Of a stretch of 64,000 nucleotides of DNA, positions 52,521 to 63,020 are shown one piece after another. The stretch comes from Palaemon carinicauda (lineage: Eukaryota > Arthropoda > Malacostraca > Decapoda > Palaemonidae). A program made the position numbers and the translations under genes. Position 1 is the first letter of the stretch, and each line of letters starts with the position of its first letter. The notes under the pieces were generated by a model. It searched no databases, was not told the DNA's origin, and saw only the letters and a list, made by a program, of their open reading frames with translations. Location: positions 81,575,516-81,639,515 of the forward strand of contig NC_090745.1 in the NCBI RefSeq assembly GCF_036898095.1, written 5' to 3'.

Positions 52521-54820
52521 TTTTGGACTCAGGCCATGTCGTCCTGATGGAATGTTCCTTTAAGTAGCTTCCTAGGGTATATTTGACTATAGTGATATTC
52601 CCAGAGAATTTAACTTAAGGTCTCCAGAATTCTAACTCCTGGCGCGAATATCCTTAAAGTTTCCCTTAAGGATATCGTAAAATATCAGGGGACGTATTCT
52701 TGACACGCCACATAGCAATCTGCACCCCGCACAGCGTTTACACTTCGAGGGGGAAAAGTGGCAAAATAAAAGAGGAGCCCTTCCTCCGTTACTGTTTGAG
52801 TGCTCAGATGGCGCCACCATCGCCGCCATCTTTATTCCTTTTTCTGTAGCGAACTCACTCGGTGATTTTCCCGGTAGCTCTCTCAGTATTTCGGATTTAT
52901 CTTGCAATCTCCAGCTTCTTCTGCCTCTGGAAAGTTGAGTATTTGATCTTTGCATTGTATAAATTTAGCTCTTGCTGTAAAGTAAAACATTAAGTTAATT
53001 TTTGGGCAGAGCTATTGCCTGAACCAGAGGCGTCTTTGGCGCTGTCGTTTGTAACGCGTGGGTTATTTAGTTAGCCAGAACGACTTTCCCGGTATAATGG
53101 CATAAATGAAATTAGCTATTTAGTCTTCATTGCTAGGAATTAATTATATTATGCCGATTGAATTCGCATTAGCTTCGGCAATTTAGGTAGCCGATCTTGT
53201 TTACACTAGGCTTCCTAGCCTAGGCATTCTAGTTTACTTTCATGCATGATATAATAAGCGTTCCTGGTGTTATTAAATTCAAATGAAGATAATTAGGCAA
53301 TTTATACATGTAAGATATATCGATTGCATATAAATTTTTCCTCTTCTGAGATAGTATACGAGAGAGTTTCAATGATTTAGGTAGTCAATCTCACTGTCAC
53401 TAGGCTAATAGCCTAGTGGCTTTAGTATGCTTTCATACATACTCCCCGATTACCCTCGTGTATAGGGTAATCCCTTTTTCCCTCTGAGCGTAGCCACAAC
53501 CCTAGTTGGTCTGCTTCGAGTTGTCATTCAGGCAAGACTAGGCTAGGGTTTTTCTGCCCCTTCCCTTAGCTGCAGATGGTAAGCTTTGGGTTTGGGTCAG
53601 AACCTCAGAGTATATAGTCTTATGCCGGCAGCTGATCGGTAGGGTGAATGAGATTCCCCTGTCGATTTATGTTGTTGGCATAGGAGGCTAAGCTTCCATA
53701 GATTGCACTTGAAGGGGTTATATGATTTACCCCCTACCCCCTGCAGTCTAGTAGACTAGTCCTCTGCTTGCAGACCCTAGGCTGAAGAATAGTTATTCTT
53801 CTGCTGCCTAGGATGGCGCCGGCACTGGAACTCTGTTTCTCTCTTGTTAAGGGTGGCGGCTAGATGGCTGCTGGCTCCTTAACTGTATTGGCAGACCCTA
53901 GGCTGGAGAATAGATTCTCCTTCCGCCTAGGATGGCGACGATACTGAAGCAGAGCTTCCTTAGGGTGCGGTAGGACCAGCAATCTGCCGGCTCCTCTCAC
54001 ACCCTATACAGGACCCTTTTCCCTCCCCCCTCTTTCCTTTAGTGATGGCCTAGCTATCACAACCCTTTGGCCATCGTCCTGCAATCTCACCGCTTGCCGG
54101 CAGGTTGTAGGGCCGGCTCGGGCTTCTGCTGGTATGGCCTAGTTGCTCAGCTTTCCCTTCGGACACAGGCTCCGGGATAGCTGTGTCGGCGGGACCAGCT
54201 GCCAGCAGAAGATCCCTTTGTTATAGAGTGTTCTTCAATCCTCTCTTGGACTGCCATTCACAACCTGTGTCTGGCAGTGACCGACAATGGAGGTGGATGG
54301 GTGGAAGCCTGAATATCGAATATTCTCCCCTTCCATTTGAACCCTCATTTCGGAGGAAGGAAGTGAGACAGTGCTCTCACAACATCCTTCACTCCTTGCT
54401 TTCTCTCTCTCTATCGGCTAGTGCCGCCAGGTACTAACCTAACTGGCGGCTACCGGCCATTACCCTAGCCGGCAAGATGCTGGCTAGAATTGTGTGCCGA
54501 CAGCTAATGACCTGCTGACACAACTGACTTAGCCGGCAAGAGCCGGCCGAGTTCTGACTACTGGCCACCACCCTGTCACATAGAATGCTGACTGGGCTAG
54601 TGTGCCAACAGCCAGTGACCTGCCGGCAATCCAGCGGCCGGCCGGCTACCATTCCAGTCAATGCTGTGCCAGTTGAACTGTGCCCTAGGTGCTAGCCTTG
54701 CCGGCAACATTCCAGCTACAACTACAGTATATGTCTATACAGTAGCCAGTATATTTGTAGTATAGATCATACTGCAAACAGAAAAATATGGTATAAAATA
54801 TACAGTAGTTAAATTTCCAA
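52521..54820. other. Repeat-like DNA without recognised genes
   Basis: Contains imperfect tandem duplications: a unit with TTAGGTAG..ACTAGGCT..TTTCATGCATGA near 53180-53250 and again near 53380-53450, and a unit with CAGACCCTAGGCTG..GCCTAGGATGGCG near 53771 and 53887. From 54430 to 54660 there are many GCCGGC motifs. Small frames (52632-52955 minus, 54183-54437) are unrecognised. It may be the body of an unknown element. Confidence 0.5.
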
Positions 54821-54829
54821 CATACTCTT

Positions 54830-55412
54830 TGTGTCCAGGCGCAGTCTATTGTTGAGACCATATAAGATAAGGAAAAGAACTCTCTTTCCATATATAGTCC
54901 AGCCGTTTTCAGTGAAAATCGTTCAAATTTGGTTAAAAGCACCAAATTTTGCACAAAGTTAGCTTGAGATGTACCTTTTGAAATGTGATAGAGACCCATT
55001 TGATATCTTTCCAATATGGCCGCTTTTTTCAAGATGGCCGCCAAAAATCTGGAAAATGCTGTTATTTGAAGTATTTTCATCGTATAGTCACAATTTTGGA
55101 GTCTAAACCTATATTTTCTATGATGTTCTAAACATTAAAAGCAAATGTAAGCACATAATACAAATATCTAAGGAGCAAATGGCCTTTGTGTTACAGAAAT
55201 TGCCTACAAAAATATTAAACCGGCTGTAATCATATTTGTTCTGTAATTTAACGCAAAGTAAAGAATGTATTTGAAATTCAAACATAAGTACAGTGCTTTA
55301 TTAACTCAATATGAAGAGTTTTATATCAACTTAATCCCAAAATAGGTTTTATCTTTGTAACCATCAATTGCTAGTACACTACTGAAATTACTAATTTAAG
55401 TACACAGTCTAA
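54830..55412. other. 3' flank of the nuclease-like pseudogene
   Basis: AT-rich, with CAAGATGGCCGCCAAAAATC and CAATATGGCCGC near 55011-55050. No coding frame is seen. It lies downstream of the minus-strand gene and may be its 3' UTR or element end. Confidence 0.4.
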
Positions 55413-58262
55413 TCACACACAGGCAACAATCCCCCTAGCCGTACATGCTAGTTGTGCTTTCACACACTTGCATCTTCCTCTGCAGCCTTTGACACATCCA
55501 CATTTCAGGAATTCCATACAGGAAACTGATGCTTGAGGCACATCTGACCAATAGGGTTCCCATGCATTCTCAGGTCCTTTCATCCAACCCCATTCAACAG
55601 GTGAAGGTAAGACGGGATTGGGGAGAAGTGACTGGCCCCAAACATGACCCGCTTGATAAGATGCTCTTATGACATGCTGGCAGAGAGTAGCAGAAGTTGG
55701 TGGTATAAGACCAATAGACCTGCCCTTCCTGGTGAAGAGATCTTTTCTCGCTTCATAAGCTGATGTGGTAGATGCCATAAAACAGAACAACAAATCGCTC
55801 AAGGTTTGCCATGTGCTGCTCAATTCTCTCCAGTGTTGGTACATTTCCAAGGTCTGCAAACACCTCGGTTACACTTTCACATATTTACCACGTCTCCCAA
55901 GAAGGTTTCTTCCCTTCACCAGCAAAGGAGGATGTGTTGTCACACTCGCTGAAGGCATAAAACATAGGCAGAGCTCGACACTTTGGACCTAGAGAACCAG
56001 CTATGGTGTGTACAGGGATATATTTGAAGTTGTTCCCAACCCCAAAGCTGATCCACAGATCACTTGCATGAATTGGAAGACACAATGCTATAGCTAAAAC
56101 TACTACATCAGTGTCCACAGTTCTGATCATGATCCTCTCACAACCATGTTGAACAGCATCTTTTGCTTGGAGAAGAAGTCTTGTGTCTGCTTCCTCATGG
56201 GAGCACGGAGATATTTGATCAATACTGTCCCTCTGGGGGTTGCAAAGGACCAATTCTCCTTTTGTGGACATAATTTGCTTGCCCTCTATTCTAGACAGCT
56301 GACAGTAGTACATTGATCCGCTAGAAAACTGAAGAGCTCGACTTTGTTTGCATCACACCGCAAGAAAGCCTTCCAGTTGCCAGGAACAGGAATGTTAGCC
56401 TTTACTTTTCTGCGGTCCCCCTCTCCTCTGAGACTCCTAGCAGTCACCTTCAGACTGTCTTGGAAGTACTGATCAAAGATAATATCTACTCTTCTTGCTG
56501 ACTCCAGTTGACGCTTTACATGTGGTACAAATACCTGGTCAGCATACTCTTGAAATGTTCTTGATGCACCTGGGTTAAGCATATTAACAATGGCAGCCCC
56601 ATCTACTGTAGAAGAACTGCATCAGTATCAGGCTTGTCCTTGATTGTGGTACTATGCTGTGTAAGGAATGGGAGAAGATCAGCTTTGGTCCCATGCTGAA
56701 GTAATCCACCCTGTGACAATGATGGTGGACTGGACTGATTCTCATGGCGGAAAAACTCATCAATATCCCCATCTCTCACTTGGCAAGACACATACAGTTT
56801 AGAGAAAAGAGAACAGTCTTGTTTCAATGATGCAATTTGTTACTTCTCCTTTGACACTTTGCAGGTAGGCTGGCTGCTGAAAAGAGGAAATTTGCTGCTT
56901 TTGATAGGATCTGTCAGACTTTTGGTCTTCTAGCCGTTCTTTCACAAAATCACTATATTGCTCTTTTCCCACCCTTTTGATATGCATTACGGTTTCTATA
57001 ACCTCTTTGTCTACAACACCTGGGTGCCTAATACAAGAAGATCAGATGAATCTTCCATGAATGGATTTCCCATGTCTTCTAATGTATCACACAGGGATTT
57101 GACTTGGTTTCTGTATGTTGTCTGTACCCCCTGTTGAGTTTCATGGTGTCTTTGGTCTGAATGCTTTTCCACTGGTCCCCGGAGTCCTTCCACCACAGTT
57201 TTAAACTCATTCACAACTCTTGACACTTCTGGCCCAGCTACCATCCATCTTTGGAGTTGTGCACTGTTTCCAGTTAGGCCCACAGCACCACCATCTCCTT
57301 TAATCTGTTTGTTGTTCTGTTCGTGAGATTTGTCTAATGGGATGCTGGAAAATGAGTGTTGTGTTTTGTGAACAACAAACTTTCCCTCTGTGAATTCATC
57401 AGCAACCTCAGGATGCATCAAATCTAGGGAATCCATATATCTAATATGCACTGCAACCCAACGAGCATAATTTGGGTGGTCAAGTGCAAAGAACCATGGG
57501 GCCAGCTTGTGAGTGCAGCCTTGTACAGATTGAAGTTCCCCTGTTGCAGTGATTGGAGGAAATCCATCAAAGCTACTTCTAGGTCAAGTTTGATGGACCA
57601 GAAGTTGAACATAGGGACTGCATTTTCCATTTTCACTCTCCATTGCTCAAAGCTTAGAGGATCTGTGGTGTGGTCTTCTGTTTGGTGATGCTTATAGGCT
57701 CTATCCATGAGAATGTACAAGCTCCCTGCGGTCACCTGATGGGCATGCCTCGTTCTCATTATATGTGCAGCCTTCAGGAAGGAATCTACATTACCTTGTG
57801 AGGCTATCTCTGCCTGCACAAGGGTGTTGGTCCATCCAGTTCTTTCCAGCTAGTCTCCAAGAACTTTGAGAAAGGCCAGCTCAATGTGTAAGCCACCAAA
57901 CATCACTACAACTTGGTTCTCACCGAGAATGTTGGGGTATTACCATTGGAGTTGTTTGGCAATAGCATACAGTGGATGATCACAGGCAACTACAGGGATC
58001 TGAACAGGATTCAGAAAATCTACTGCATTCTTCACAACTTTCATAGTATGGGCAATCATGGCACTTGACTTAGCCTCCTCATAGAACAGTGGGAGCAATG
58101 AGTTGATGTCGGAAGGAGCAGGCTGTTCTGTGTGGACCTGATCAACATGGTATGCAGCCCAGGATGTCTTTAGGTCTGTTGATGACTCCGCTTCAATCTC
58201 TTCTTTCACATGTTTCAACCACCAGCAAAATGATTGTATAACAAACAAAATGGTTGTCACTG
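55413..58262 (-). pseudogene. Uncharacterised invertebrate protein family, FEN1/XPG-like nuclease suspected, with CXC tail
   Basis: A broken minus-strand gene recognisable over about 900 codons in several frames. Blocks in order are: VVACDHPLYAIAKQLQW, DSFLKAAHIMRTRHAHQV, HIRYMDSLDLMHPEVADEF, SHEQNNKQIKGDGGAVGL, EQYSDFVKERL, DCSLFSKLYVSCQ.RDGD and KADLLPFL. Then come VDGAAIVNMLNPGA, VDIIFDQYFQDSLKVTAR, SHEEADTRLLLQAKDA, RTVDTDVVVLAIAL, FGVGNNFKYIPVH, SECDNTSSFAGEGKK and the cysteine-rich CGCVKGCRGRCKC tail. I know the family as widespread and unnamed in invertebrates. The acids in DG, FDQY, EEAD, DTD and ECD, and the GxGKK near the last, parallel FEN1/XPG nucleases (inference). Stops at 57940-57942 and near 57850 and frame changes near 57500 and 56600 show it is dead. 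The 5' end is cut by DIRS E. Confidence 0.7.
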
Positions 58263-58655
58263 TAGAATTGTAAGATTTTCAATATTAAACTTAGCCGGTG
58301 ATTATATAAGCTGCAGCTCTGCTGCTCGACAGAAAACTCTACGTTAAAAATCCGCCAGCGATCGCTATGCAGGTAGGGGGTGTACTTCAACAGCGCCATC
58401 TGTCGTGCAGGTACTCAGTACTCAATGTAAACACAGAACTCAATTTTCTCTCTGTCGTGCCACCGGCAAGACCTACTAATTCGCTGTTTCTAACTGGATT
58501 GGTTTTCACAACTTTTTGGTGAAGTACACGTTTCTAGTTTTGAGCTTTCGCTTTGCAGGCTTTATCTTCAATACATCCTTGCATTCTTTTGTTGATATCG
58601 GATTATTTGTTGATGACTTTGGATAGTTTTTGAATTCCCCTTTGACTAATTCAAA

Positions 58656-60785
58656 ATGGCTGACCTTTCTCAAGTCCCTAAATTCAGGAAGTGTAATGCT
58701 AGGGACTGTTCAAGGCGTCTTCCGAAGGCCTCTATCGATCCTCACACCGTTTGTTCCAATTGTCGGGATAAAACCTGTCAATTGGAAGATCGATGTGAGG
58801 AATGCGTTGGGCTTTCGGAATTCGATTTTATCGAATTCCAGAAATATACACGTAGGCTAGAGAGAGATAGAGTCAGGAGAAGTTCATCTCGCTCCGTTGA
58901 ATTTTCCTCTCCTCATGCCCCACAACCTATTCCTTCCCCTGTAGTGGTTGCTCCTGATCCCCCTTCTAGCACTCAAGAACCCTCAATGGCAGATATGATG
59001 CGTGCCATCCAAGCTCTGGGTGAGAGAGTCGAGTCCTTGGCTAGTAACCGTAACCAGCTCATGGCAGACGTCAAGGAGCTGAAGTGTAAGAGTGCAGTGG
59101 GTAGTGATAAAGTGAGTGATAGTGTTGTGGATAGTGTTGCGCTTGAGGGTTCGTCTGTTCGTGCCTGTCGTCCTCCCAGTCCGGGACCTCTTGCAAGCTC
59201 CCAAGTCCAGGGGAGAAGCAATGTCGTACGACCAAAGGGTTCGAGAGGCTTTAATCAGCGAACAGACGTTCCCTCCGTGGTTTCGGACGTATCTACCCAA
59301 GATCGCCCCACCCACACAAAGACGAGAGAGCCCATTTATTCCTCGTCTGCGGAAGAGGTTTCTCGTAAGAAACCATGGACCAAGGTCTCGCGGCCTCTTA
59401 AGCGCAAGTCGGTCCCTTCCGCGCAAGTCCAACGGCCCAGTTGTAGCCACTGGGTCAGTTCGGACTCGCTGCAGTCTTCCGACGACTGCTCACCTCCTAA
59501 GAGAGGCAAAGCGGTACCGCCTCAGGCAGTCACACCGTCTGTTGCCGCACCTGCTCCTGTAGACCCTAAGTGGTCTTTGCTGCAGACCATGCAGTATCAG
59601 TTAACGTCATTGATGCAGGACTTTCGTGCGGAGAAGGTTGACGCTGCACCAACCTCTTGCCTACAACCAACCACGGTTGTGCGTCCTGTGGATGCTGAGG
59701 CGACCTTCTGCCGCACTCCAGCTGAGAGAGTCCCGCCACCCATGCGTTCCAGTGTACCCTGCCAGCCGCATGTTGACGTTCAGCGACGCACGGAACCTTC
59801 CGTTGACGTTCGCGAGGTACAACAACAGTCTAAGTTGTTTTGTTTTGACGCGGTGCGTCAACCTCCGCAACCCAGTGTGGTTACCTCTGCTCGCCCACAT
59901 CAGACTAGACAGTCTGGAGTAGACGCTATGCGTCCCCGCGCTGCTATGGTTGTTGCCAGTTCACAGACTGGGCAACAGTTCCATGACGTTGCGTCCGGTT
60001 CAGTCACGCGTGCACCCGTGCCACCGGACTCAGCTGACCAGCCGATTCCTACTCCTTTGCCGCTTCCTCCTCAATTCTCGGATGATGGACTCTCTGATGA
60101 TGACGACGCGGCACACATTGATGACCCACATTCGGACCCTGACGAACCCAAGACCACGCAACCCTCTTTGGACTTTAGAAAAGTTCTTGCTCTGTTCAAA
60201 GAGATGTATCCGGACCAGTTTGTGTCTGCGGCACCACGCTCTCCTCCATCAGAGTTTGCTTTAGGTACGCAGTCATCCGCGCCTGCCTTTACGAAACTCG
60301 TCCTCGCCCGCTCGTCCAAGAGAGCTTTACGAGTTTTAGGAGATTGGATGCAGTCCAAAAAGAACCTAGGGAAGACAGCCTTTACGTTTCCCCCTGCGAA
60401 ACTCTCTTCCAGATCGAGCGTCTGGTATGCCACGGGAGAAGTTCTCGGCTTGGGAGTTCCTGCCTCTGCCCAGGGCGACTTCTCAAGTCTTGTAGACTCT
60501 CCCCGCAGGCTAGCCATGAGACGCTCTAAGATATGCTGGTCTCCTTCGGACCTAGACCATCTGTTGAAAGGAGTATTTAGAGCCTTCGAGGTCTTTAACT
60601 TTTTGGACTGGTGTCTGGGAGCTTTGAGCAGGAAGATCTCCCCGTCTGACAAGGAATCTTCCTTGCTCATAATGTCCTGCATGGACAAGGCCATACGTGA
60701 CGGATCTAGTGAGCTTGCGTCTTCGTTCGTATCCGGGGTCCTCAAAGACGGGAGAACCTTTGCTCTTTCCTGTCAGCTGGAGTAA
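58656..60785 (+). CDS. DIRS E ORF1 (gag-like)
   Basis: A 709-residue frame starting MADLSQVPKFRKCNARDC. DPHTVCSNC opens the C-X2-C-X4-C-X5-C-X2-C cluster with the same spacing as in copies A, B and D. A coiled-coil-like stretch follows (MADMMRAIQALGERVESL), then a long polar Ser/Pro/Gln region, and a conserved C-terminal domain (LDWCLGALSRKISPSDKE, SSLLIMSCMDKAIRDG). The in-frame ATG at 58656 has the context CAAAATGG. The frame ends with a TAA at 60783-60785. A basic tail (GRASSRGGARAEGRRGKKK, 60848-61078) lies in another frame after an indel near 60838, so the natural end was probably there. Unlike copies A-D it has no CGCC-type repeat expansion. Confidence 0.8.
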   Translation: MADLSQVPKFRKCNARDCSRRLPKASIDPHTVCSNCRDKTCQLEDRCEECVGLSEFDFIEFQKYTRRLERDRVRRSSSRSVEFSSPHAPQPIPSPVVVAPDPPSSTQEPSMADMMRAIQALGERVESLASNRNQLMADVKELKCKSAVGSDKVSDSVVDSVALEGSSVRACRPPSPGPLASSQVQGRSNVVRPKGSRGFNQRTDVPSVVSDVSTQDRPTHTKTREPIYSSSAEEVSRKKPWTKVSRPLKRKSVPSAQVQRPSCSHWVSSDSLQSSDDCSPPKRGKAVPPQAVTPSVAAPAPVDPKWSLLQTMQYQLTSLMQDFRAEKVDAAPTSCLQPTTVVRPVDAEATFCRTPAERVPPPMRSSVPCQPHVDVQRRTEPSVDVREVQQQSKLFCFDAVRQPPQPSVVTSARPHQTRQSGVDAMRPRAAMVVASSQTGQQFHDVASGSVTRAPVPPDSADQPIPTPLPLPPQFSDDGLSDDDDAAHIDDPHSDPDEPKTTQPSLDFRKVLALFKEMYPDQFVSAAPRSPPSEFALGTQSSAPAFTKLVLARSSKRALRVLGDWMQSKKNLGKTAFTFPPAKLSSRSSVWYATGEVLGLGVPASAQGDFSSLVDSPRRLAMRRSKICWSPSDLDHLLKGVFRAFEVFNFLDWCLGALSRKISPSDKESSLLIMSCMDKAIRDGSSELASSFVSGVLKDGRTFALSCQLE

Positions 60786-60890
60786 CACCGTGTCAAAGAT
60801 CAGAACTTCTTTTTGCTCCTCTCTCAAAGTGCCTTTTTCCAGAGGACTTGATTAAGGAGATTGCTGCCTCTTTGATTCAGAAGGACACCC

Positions 60891-63020
60891 ATGACCTGGT
60901 TGCGTCCTCTGCCCGCAAAGCCACCCCTTTGCCTACCTTGTCGAGACCCAGGATGGACACTCCAGCGTCTAGATTCATTCCGCCCTTTCGTGGCAGAGCC
61001 TCCAGCAGAGGAGGTGCTCGTGCCGAAGGGAGACGTGGGAAGAAGAAAGGTACCAAGTCCTTTAAAGGCAGAGTCTGACTGCCACCTTCTTCAGACAGCA
61101 GTGGGAGCCAGACTCAAGAACTTCTGGCAGACCTGGGAGAAAAGAGGTGCAGATGCACAATCTGTGAAGTTGCTCAGAGAAGGGTACAAGATCCCGTTTG
61201 TACGAAAACCCCCTCTAGCAACGTCTCCCATCGATCTCTCTCCCAGGTACAGAGAGGAAGACAAGAGACGAGCTTTGAAGCAGGAGGTGTCTCTCTTACT
61301 AGAAAAGGGAGCGGTAGTCAAAGTCCGGGACCATCAATCCCCGGGCTTCTACAACCGTCTCTTCTTAGTGGTAAAGAAGACAGGAGGGTGGAGGCCGGTG
61401 CTAGACGTCAGTGCGCTGAATGTCTTTGTCACAAAGCAGACGTTCGCCATGGAGACCACAAAGTCCGTTCTAGCAGCGGTCAGAAAGGAAGACTGGATGG
61501 TCTCTTTAGACCTAAGGGACGCATACTTTCACGTCCCCATCCACCCAGACTCCCAACCTTTTCTGAGATTCGTTTACGAAAAGGTTGTCTACCAGTTTCA
61601 AGCCCTGTGCTTTGGCCTAAGCACAGCTCCTCTTGTGTTTACGAGGCTGATGAGGAATATAGCCAAATTCCTTCATTTAGCGGACATCAGAGCCTCCCTC
61701 TATTTGGACGACTGGCTTCTAAGAGCTTCTTCCAGTCGTCGCTGTCTGGAGAATCTAAAGTGGACTCTAGATCTGATCAAGGAATTGGGTCTCCTGGTCA
61801 ATATGGAAAAGTCTCAACTGGTCCCATCCCAAACTATTGTGTATTTAGGGATGGAGATTCACAGTCAAGCTTTTCGGGCTTTTCCGTCGGCCCCCAGAAC
61901 AAGTCAAGCCCAGGTATGCATCCAGAACATGCTGAAGAAGGAACGATGTTCAGTCAGACAGTGGATGAGTCTGATAGGGACACTATCATCCCTGGAACAG
62001 TTCGTTTCGTTAGGAAGACTACACCTCCGTCCCCTTCAATTTCACCTAGCTGTTTACTGGAAAAAGGACAAGACGCTAGAAGCGGTCTCGATCCCCATTT
62101 CCGAGAAGATGAAGTCGTCCCTGACTTGGTGGAAGGACAGTATCAGCCTCAGAGAGGGTCTGCCCCTGGCTGTTCAGACTCCCAACCACGTTCTCTTCTC
62201 GGACGCATCGGACACGGGCTGGGGTGCGACATTAGACGGTCGGGAATGCTCGGGAACTTGGAACTCGAGTCAAAGAACGTTACATATCAACTGCAAGGAA
62301 CTACTGGCAGTTCATCTGGCCTTGAAAAGCTTCAAGTCCCTCCTTCAAGGCAAAGTGGTGGAGGTGAACTCGGAAAACACCACGGCTTTGGCGTACATCT
62401 CCAAGCAAGGAGGGACCCATTCTATGACGTTGTACGAGATCGCAAGGGACCTCCTCACCTGGTCAAAAGATCTAAACCTTTCTCTAGTAACGAGGTTCAT
62501 CCAAGGCAACTTGAATGTCATGGCAGATTGCCTCAGTCGGAAGGGACAAATCATTCCAACAGAATGGACCCTACACAAGGATGTGTGCAAGAGACTGTGG
62601 GCCACATGGGGCCAGCCTACCATAGATCTCTTCGCAACCTCGATGACCAAGAGGCTCCCAATACATTGCTCACCAATCCCGGACCCAGCAGCAGTTCATA
62701 TAGATGCCTTTCTACTGGATTGGTCACATCTAGACCTATATGCATTCCCCCCGTTCAAGATTGTCAACAAGGTACTGCAGAAGTTCGCCTCTCACGAAGG
62801 GACAAGGTTGACGTTAGTTGCTCCCCTCTGGCCCGCGAGAGAATGGTTCACCGAGGTACTTCAATGGCTAGTGGACGTTCCCAGAACTCTTCCTCTAAGG
62901 GTGGACCTTTTACGTCAGCCACACGTAAAGAAGGTACACCAAGGCCTCCACGCTCTTCGTCTGACTGCCTTCAGACTATTGAAAGACTCTCAAGAGCTAG
63001 AGGCTTTTCGAAGGAGGTAG
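60891..63020 (+). CDS. DIRS E reverse transcriptase / RNase H
   Basis: Intact 709-residue frame. RT: LLEKGAVVKV, GGWRPVLDVSALN, VSLDLRDAYFHVPIH, ALCFGLSTAPLVFTRL, and the catalytic YLDD at 61701-61712. RNase H: FSDASDTGWGAT, NCKELLAVHLAL and NSENTT. The third site has Glu where copies B-D have Asp (SDNTT). The C-terminal DLFATSMTKRLPIHCSP and PPFKIVNKVL match copy B. The first part overlaps the ORF1 tail; the true start is probably near 61080. Enzyme identity is secure. Confidence 0.92.
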   Translation: MTWLRPLPAKPPLCLPCRDPGWTLQRLDSFRPFVAEPPAEEVLVPKGDVGRRKVPSPLKAESDCHLLQTAVGARLKNFWQTWEKRGADAQSVKLLREGYKIPFVRKPPLATSPIDLSPRYREEDKRRALKQEVSLLLEKGAVVKVRDHQSPGFYNRLFLVVKKTGGWRPVLDVSALNVFVTKQTFAMETTKSVLAAVRKEDWMVSLDLRDAYFHVPIHPDSQPFLRFVYEKVVYQFQALCFGLSTAPLVFTRLMRNIAKFLHLADIRASLYLDDWLLRASSSRRCLENLKWTLDLIKELGLLVNMEKSQLVPSQTIVYLGMEIHSQAFRAFPSAPRTSQAQVCIQNMLKKERCSVRQWMSLIGTLSSLEQFVSLGRLHLRPLQFHLAVYWKKDKTLEAVSIPISEKMKSSLTWWKDSISLREGLPLAVQTPNHVLFSDASDTGWGATLDGRECSGTWNSSQRTLHINCKELLAVHLALKSFKSLLQGKVVEVNSENTTALAYISKQGGTHSMTLYEIARDLLTWSKDLNLSLVTRFIQGNLNVMADCLSRKGQIIPTEWTLHKDVCKRLWATWGQPTIDLFATSMTKRLPIHCSPIPDPAAVHIDAFLLDWSHLDLYAFPPFKIVNKVLQKFASHEGTRLTLVAPLWPAREWFTEVLQWLVDVPRTLPLRVDLLRQPHVKKVHQGLHALRLTAFRLLKDSQELEAFRRR

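Noticed and set aside
60071..60745. 224-codon minus-strand frame over DIRS E ORF1
   Set aside because: Antisense shadow of a conserved sense frame with no recognisable motif.
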